From an uncultured Lachnospiraceae bacterium (GTDB taxonomy: Bacteria; Bacillota; Clostridia; Lachnospirales; Lachnospiraceae): a stretch of DNA of 23,063 bases. Shown here one piece after another: positions 20,963 to 23,063 of the stretch. The notes under the pieces are model-generated. The model was not told the origin of the DNA. It saw only the letters and a list, made by a program, of their open reading frames with translations, and searched no databases. Positions within the stretch are counted from its first letter, which is position 1, and each line of letters begins with the position of its first letter. The position numbers and the translations under genes are program-made. The stretch is taken from assembly GCA_937950565.1 (NCBI GenBank), contig CALFCS010000104.1, forward strand, positions 1 to 23,063, in the 5' to 3' direction.

Positions 20963-22526
20963 GACATTACGGATTTCCTTTTCCCTTCGAAATACATATA
21001 AGGTAAACAGTATTTTATATGCGCTGAAGCAGATTCCTTTGTTAAAAAGGATTTTGCCCGATACCTTGTACCGGGATCCGGGGTTTAAGATTCTGGCAAA
21101 TGTCCTGTCTGTCTTTTGGGAGATTCTGAGTGTGTTTTTGGGGAAATTATTATATTTCCTGATTTTTATATGTGGTTTGGGAATGCTTTATACAGATGAG
21201 CTTTCGGGGCAGTTATTTCTGCATATTCTGGTGTTTTTGACACTGGTTGGTGCGGTTATGAACACCAGTATTTTTAATCCGACCAGGGACAAATATTATG
21301 CATTGATACTGATGCGGATGAATGCAAGGGAATATACGCTGGTCAATTACGGCTATAGTATGCTGAAGGTGATTGTCGGTTTTCTGCCGTTCTCTATTTT
21401 GTTCGGAAGTATATGTGGAGTGCAGATATGGCTCTGTATCCTCATACCGTTTTCTGTTGCAGGAGTTAAGGTGGCAGTGGCTGCGTTTTCACTGTGGGAT
21501 TATGAAAGGCGGGGAACTGCTTATAATGAAAATAAACTTAGCAAATTGTTGTGGGTCGTGATTGTACTTCTGCTCGCAGCAGCATATGTACCCCCTGTAT
21601 TTGGAATGATGTTACCGGAGGCGTTTTCGATTGCTTTATTGGTAATTTTTGTATTGGCGGGACTTCTGGGCGCCCGAAAGATTACTTCCTTTAAAAAATA
21701 CAAAGAAATGAACAAGGAGCTTCTTTCCCAGATGATGAATCAGATGGATACCGCCACTGCGAAGGTCAAGCAGTCCAATGAGAAGCTAATCTCAACAGAT
21801 GCGACAGTTACAAGTAACAGGAAAGGTTTTGAATATCTCAACGAACTTTTTATTAAGCGACATCAGAAAATTTTGTGGAAATCGACAAAGCGGATTGCAT
21901 GCGTATGTCTGGGGCTGGTTGCCGTAAGCTTGATATTTCTCTGTTATTTTCCGAAAGAGCGGGGGTGGGTGAATGAAATGGTTCTGACCTGCCTGCCGTA
22001 TTTTGCATTTGTTATGTATATTATTAACCGGGGCACCGGTTTTACAAGGGCTTTGTTCCTGAATTGTGACCATAGTCTGTTGAACTATTCCTTTTATAAG
22101 CGGCCGGAGCTTATTTTGAAGCTGTTCCGGATCCGCCTGCGGGAGATTATAAAGATCAATGCGGTTCCGGCATTGATTATCGGTGTTGGACTGGCGCTGG
22201 TTTTATATGTGTCAGGAGGTACAGAATATTCGCTGAATTATGTGGTGCTTATTGTCTCTGTTTTGTGTATGAGCGTGTTCTTTTCCGTGCATTATCTTAC
22301 AATTTATTATCTGCTTCAGCCTTATAATGTCGGTACGGAGTTAAAGAGCGGTACATATCAGCTTGTCATGGCACTCACTTATCTGGTATGCTATTTTATG
22401 ATGCAGCTAAAGATGTCGACACTTATATTTGGAATTATGACGATTGTATTCTGTGTATTATATAGTGTAGTGGCATGTGTTCTGGTCTATCGGTTTGCAC
22501 CGAAGACATTTCGGTTCAGAACATAA
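20955..22526 (+). CDS. ABC exporter membrane protein
   Basis: A 523-residue polytopic membrane protein with roughly ten to twelve hydrophobic segments split by a charged central cytoplasmic stretch (about residues 245-310, with LLSQMMNQMDTATAKVKQSN). It has no recognisable catalytic motif and no signal peptide. The start ATG at 20955 lies inside the last codons of the ATPase gene and is preceded by AAGGAGG, so the pair forms one exporter with ATPase dimer plus permease dimer. The family resembles the large putative ABC-exporter permeases of Firmicutes rather than MacB or DrrB types. Substrate unknown. thyA follows after 35 bases without a terminator. Confidence 0.8.
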   Translation: MNKTLRISFSLRNTYKVNSILYALKQIPLLKRILPDTLYRDPGFKILANVLSVFWEILSVFLGKLLYFLIFICGLGMLYTDELSGQLFLHILVFLTLVGAVMNTSIFNPTRDKYYALILMRMNAREYTLVNYGYSMLKVIVGFLPFSILFGSICGVQIWLCILIPFSVAGVKVAVAAFSLWDYERRGTAYNENKLSKLLWVVIVLLLAAAYVPPVFGMMLPEAFSIALLVIFVLAGLLGARKITSFKKYKEMNKELLSQMMNQMDTATAKVKQSNEKLISTDATVTSNRKGFEYLNELFIKRHQKILWKSTKRIACVCLGLVAVSLIFLCYFPKERGWVNEMVLTCLPYFAFVMYIINRGTGFTRALFLNCDHSLLNYSFYKRPELILKLFRIRLREIIKINAVPALIIGVGLALVLYVSGGTEYSLNYVVLIVSVLCMSVFFSVHYLTIYYLLQPYNVGTELKSGTYQLVMALTYLVCYFMMQLKMSTLIFGIMTIVFCVLYSVVACVLVYRFAPKTFRFRT

Positions 22527-22561
22527 AGAATAGAAATGAAGAGAAGTGGAGGAAGAAACAT

Positions 22562-23063
22562 ATGAGTTATGCAGATCAGGTATTTATTAATATGTGCAGG
22601 GATATTATTGATAATGGAACAGATACAAGAGGAGAAAAAGTGCGTCCGGTATGGGAAGACGGAACTCCGGCATATACAGTGAAGCGGTTCGGAGTGGTGA
22701 ACCGTTATGATCTCAGCAAAGAATTTCCGGCGCTGACGCTTAGGCGGACCGCAATTAAGAGCTGCACGGATGAGATTTTGTGGATCTGGCAGAGAAAATC
22801 GAACAATATTCATGACCTGAAGCCCCATATCTGGGACAGCTGGGCAGATGAGGACGGTTCTATTGGTAAAGCTTACGGCTACCAGCTGGGTGTGAAACAT
22901 TCTTATAAAGAAGGAATGTTTGACCAGGTGGACAGAGTCATCTATGATTTAAAAAATAATCCTTATAGCCGCCGTATTCTGACGAATATTTATGTACATC
23001 AGGATTTGCATGAGATGAATCTTTATCCATGTGCATATAGTATGACTTTTAATGTAACGAAAA
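22562..23063 (+). CDS. thyA: Thymidylate synthase (5' part, cut by window end)
   Basis: The first 167 codons of ThyA are present; the family is about 260-320 residues. ThyA methylates dUMP to dTMP using 5,10-methylene-THF and releases dihydrofolate. The frame starts MSYADQVFINMCRDI, includes the dUMP-binding arginine block NPYSRRILTN, and reaches the catalytic cysteine C157 in LYPCAYS. The residue after the catalytic Cys is Ala instead of the His found in the E. coli enzyme. GGAGG (22548-22552) precedes the ATG at 22562. It follows the ABC permease after 35 bases, so it may be read from that operon. A dihydrofolate reductase gene often follows thyA but lies beyond the window. Confidence 0.97.
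   Translation, partial: MSYADQVFINMCRDIIDNGTDTRGEKVRPVWEDGTPAYTVKRFGVVNRYDLSKEFPALTLRRTAIKSCTDEILWIWQRKSNNIHDLKPHIWDSWADEDGSIGKAYGYQLGVKHSYKEGMFDQVDRVIYDLKNNPYSRRILTNIYVHQDLHEMNLYPCAYSMTFNVTK

Overview
The window looks like chromosome of an anaerobic gut Firmicute, most likely a member of Lachnospiraceae (class Clostridia). The pointers are a tetrahydrofolate riboswitch in front of folT, a DUF3793-DUF2325 pair behind a Fur-box-like site, SLH-anchored surface glycosidases, strong AGGAGG ribosome binding sites and moderate-to-low GC. Family level is an inference; genus cannot be read from this sequence.

Left part (1-10161). A bidirectional terminator separates a clipped upstream gene from an orphan HipA-like kinase on the minus strand. 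Then come two very large secreted proteins on the plus strand: a GH43 arabinanase-like enzyme and a 1707-residue CotH-type kinase-fold protein. Both carry LamG-like, FIVAR-like and Ig-like modules, a Pro-rich linker and three C-terminal SLH domains, so both should sit on the cell wall.

Middle (10185-15351). This is a housekeeping stretch: tRNA-Gly(GCC) with its own promoter and terminator, a MATE exporter, glyA, a THF riboswitch controlling folT, a MarR regulator closed by a terminator, and an operon of DUF3793 and DUF2325 genes whose promoter carries a near-perfect Fur box. With thyA at the right edge, the region has a folate/one-carbon flavour (GlyA makes methylene-THF, FolT imports folate, ThyA consumes methylene-THF).

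Accessory region (15333-20026). Remnants of a redox locus (truncated acetyltransferase, truncated lipoprotein, aldo/keto reductase, flavin reductase and LysR fragments joined at deletion scars) flank a compact cassette. The cassette has a winged-helix protein, an AbiEii-like nucleotidyltransferase and the first 39 codons of an XRE regulator. It is driven by a perfect TTGACA-17-TATAAT promoter overlaid by four TGAAAC half-sites at helical spacing, which is the logic expected of an autoregulated toxin-antitoxin or defence module. A DMT transporter with a damaged 5' end follows.

Right part (20194-23063). A two-gene ABC exporter with its own promoter is followed closely by thyA, which is cut by the window end.

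The best candidates for undescribed biology are the winged-helix/nucleotidyltransferase cassette with its operator array, the Fur-box DUF3793-DUF2325 operon, and the surface-anchored CotH-fold protein paired with an arabinanase.
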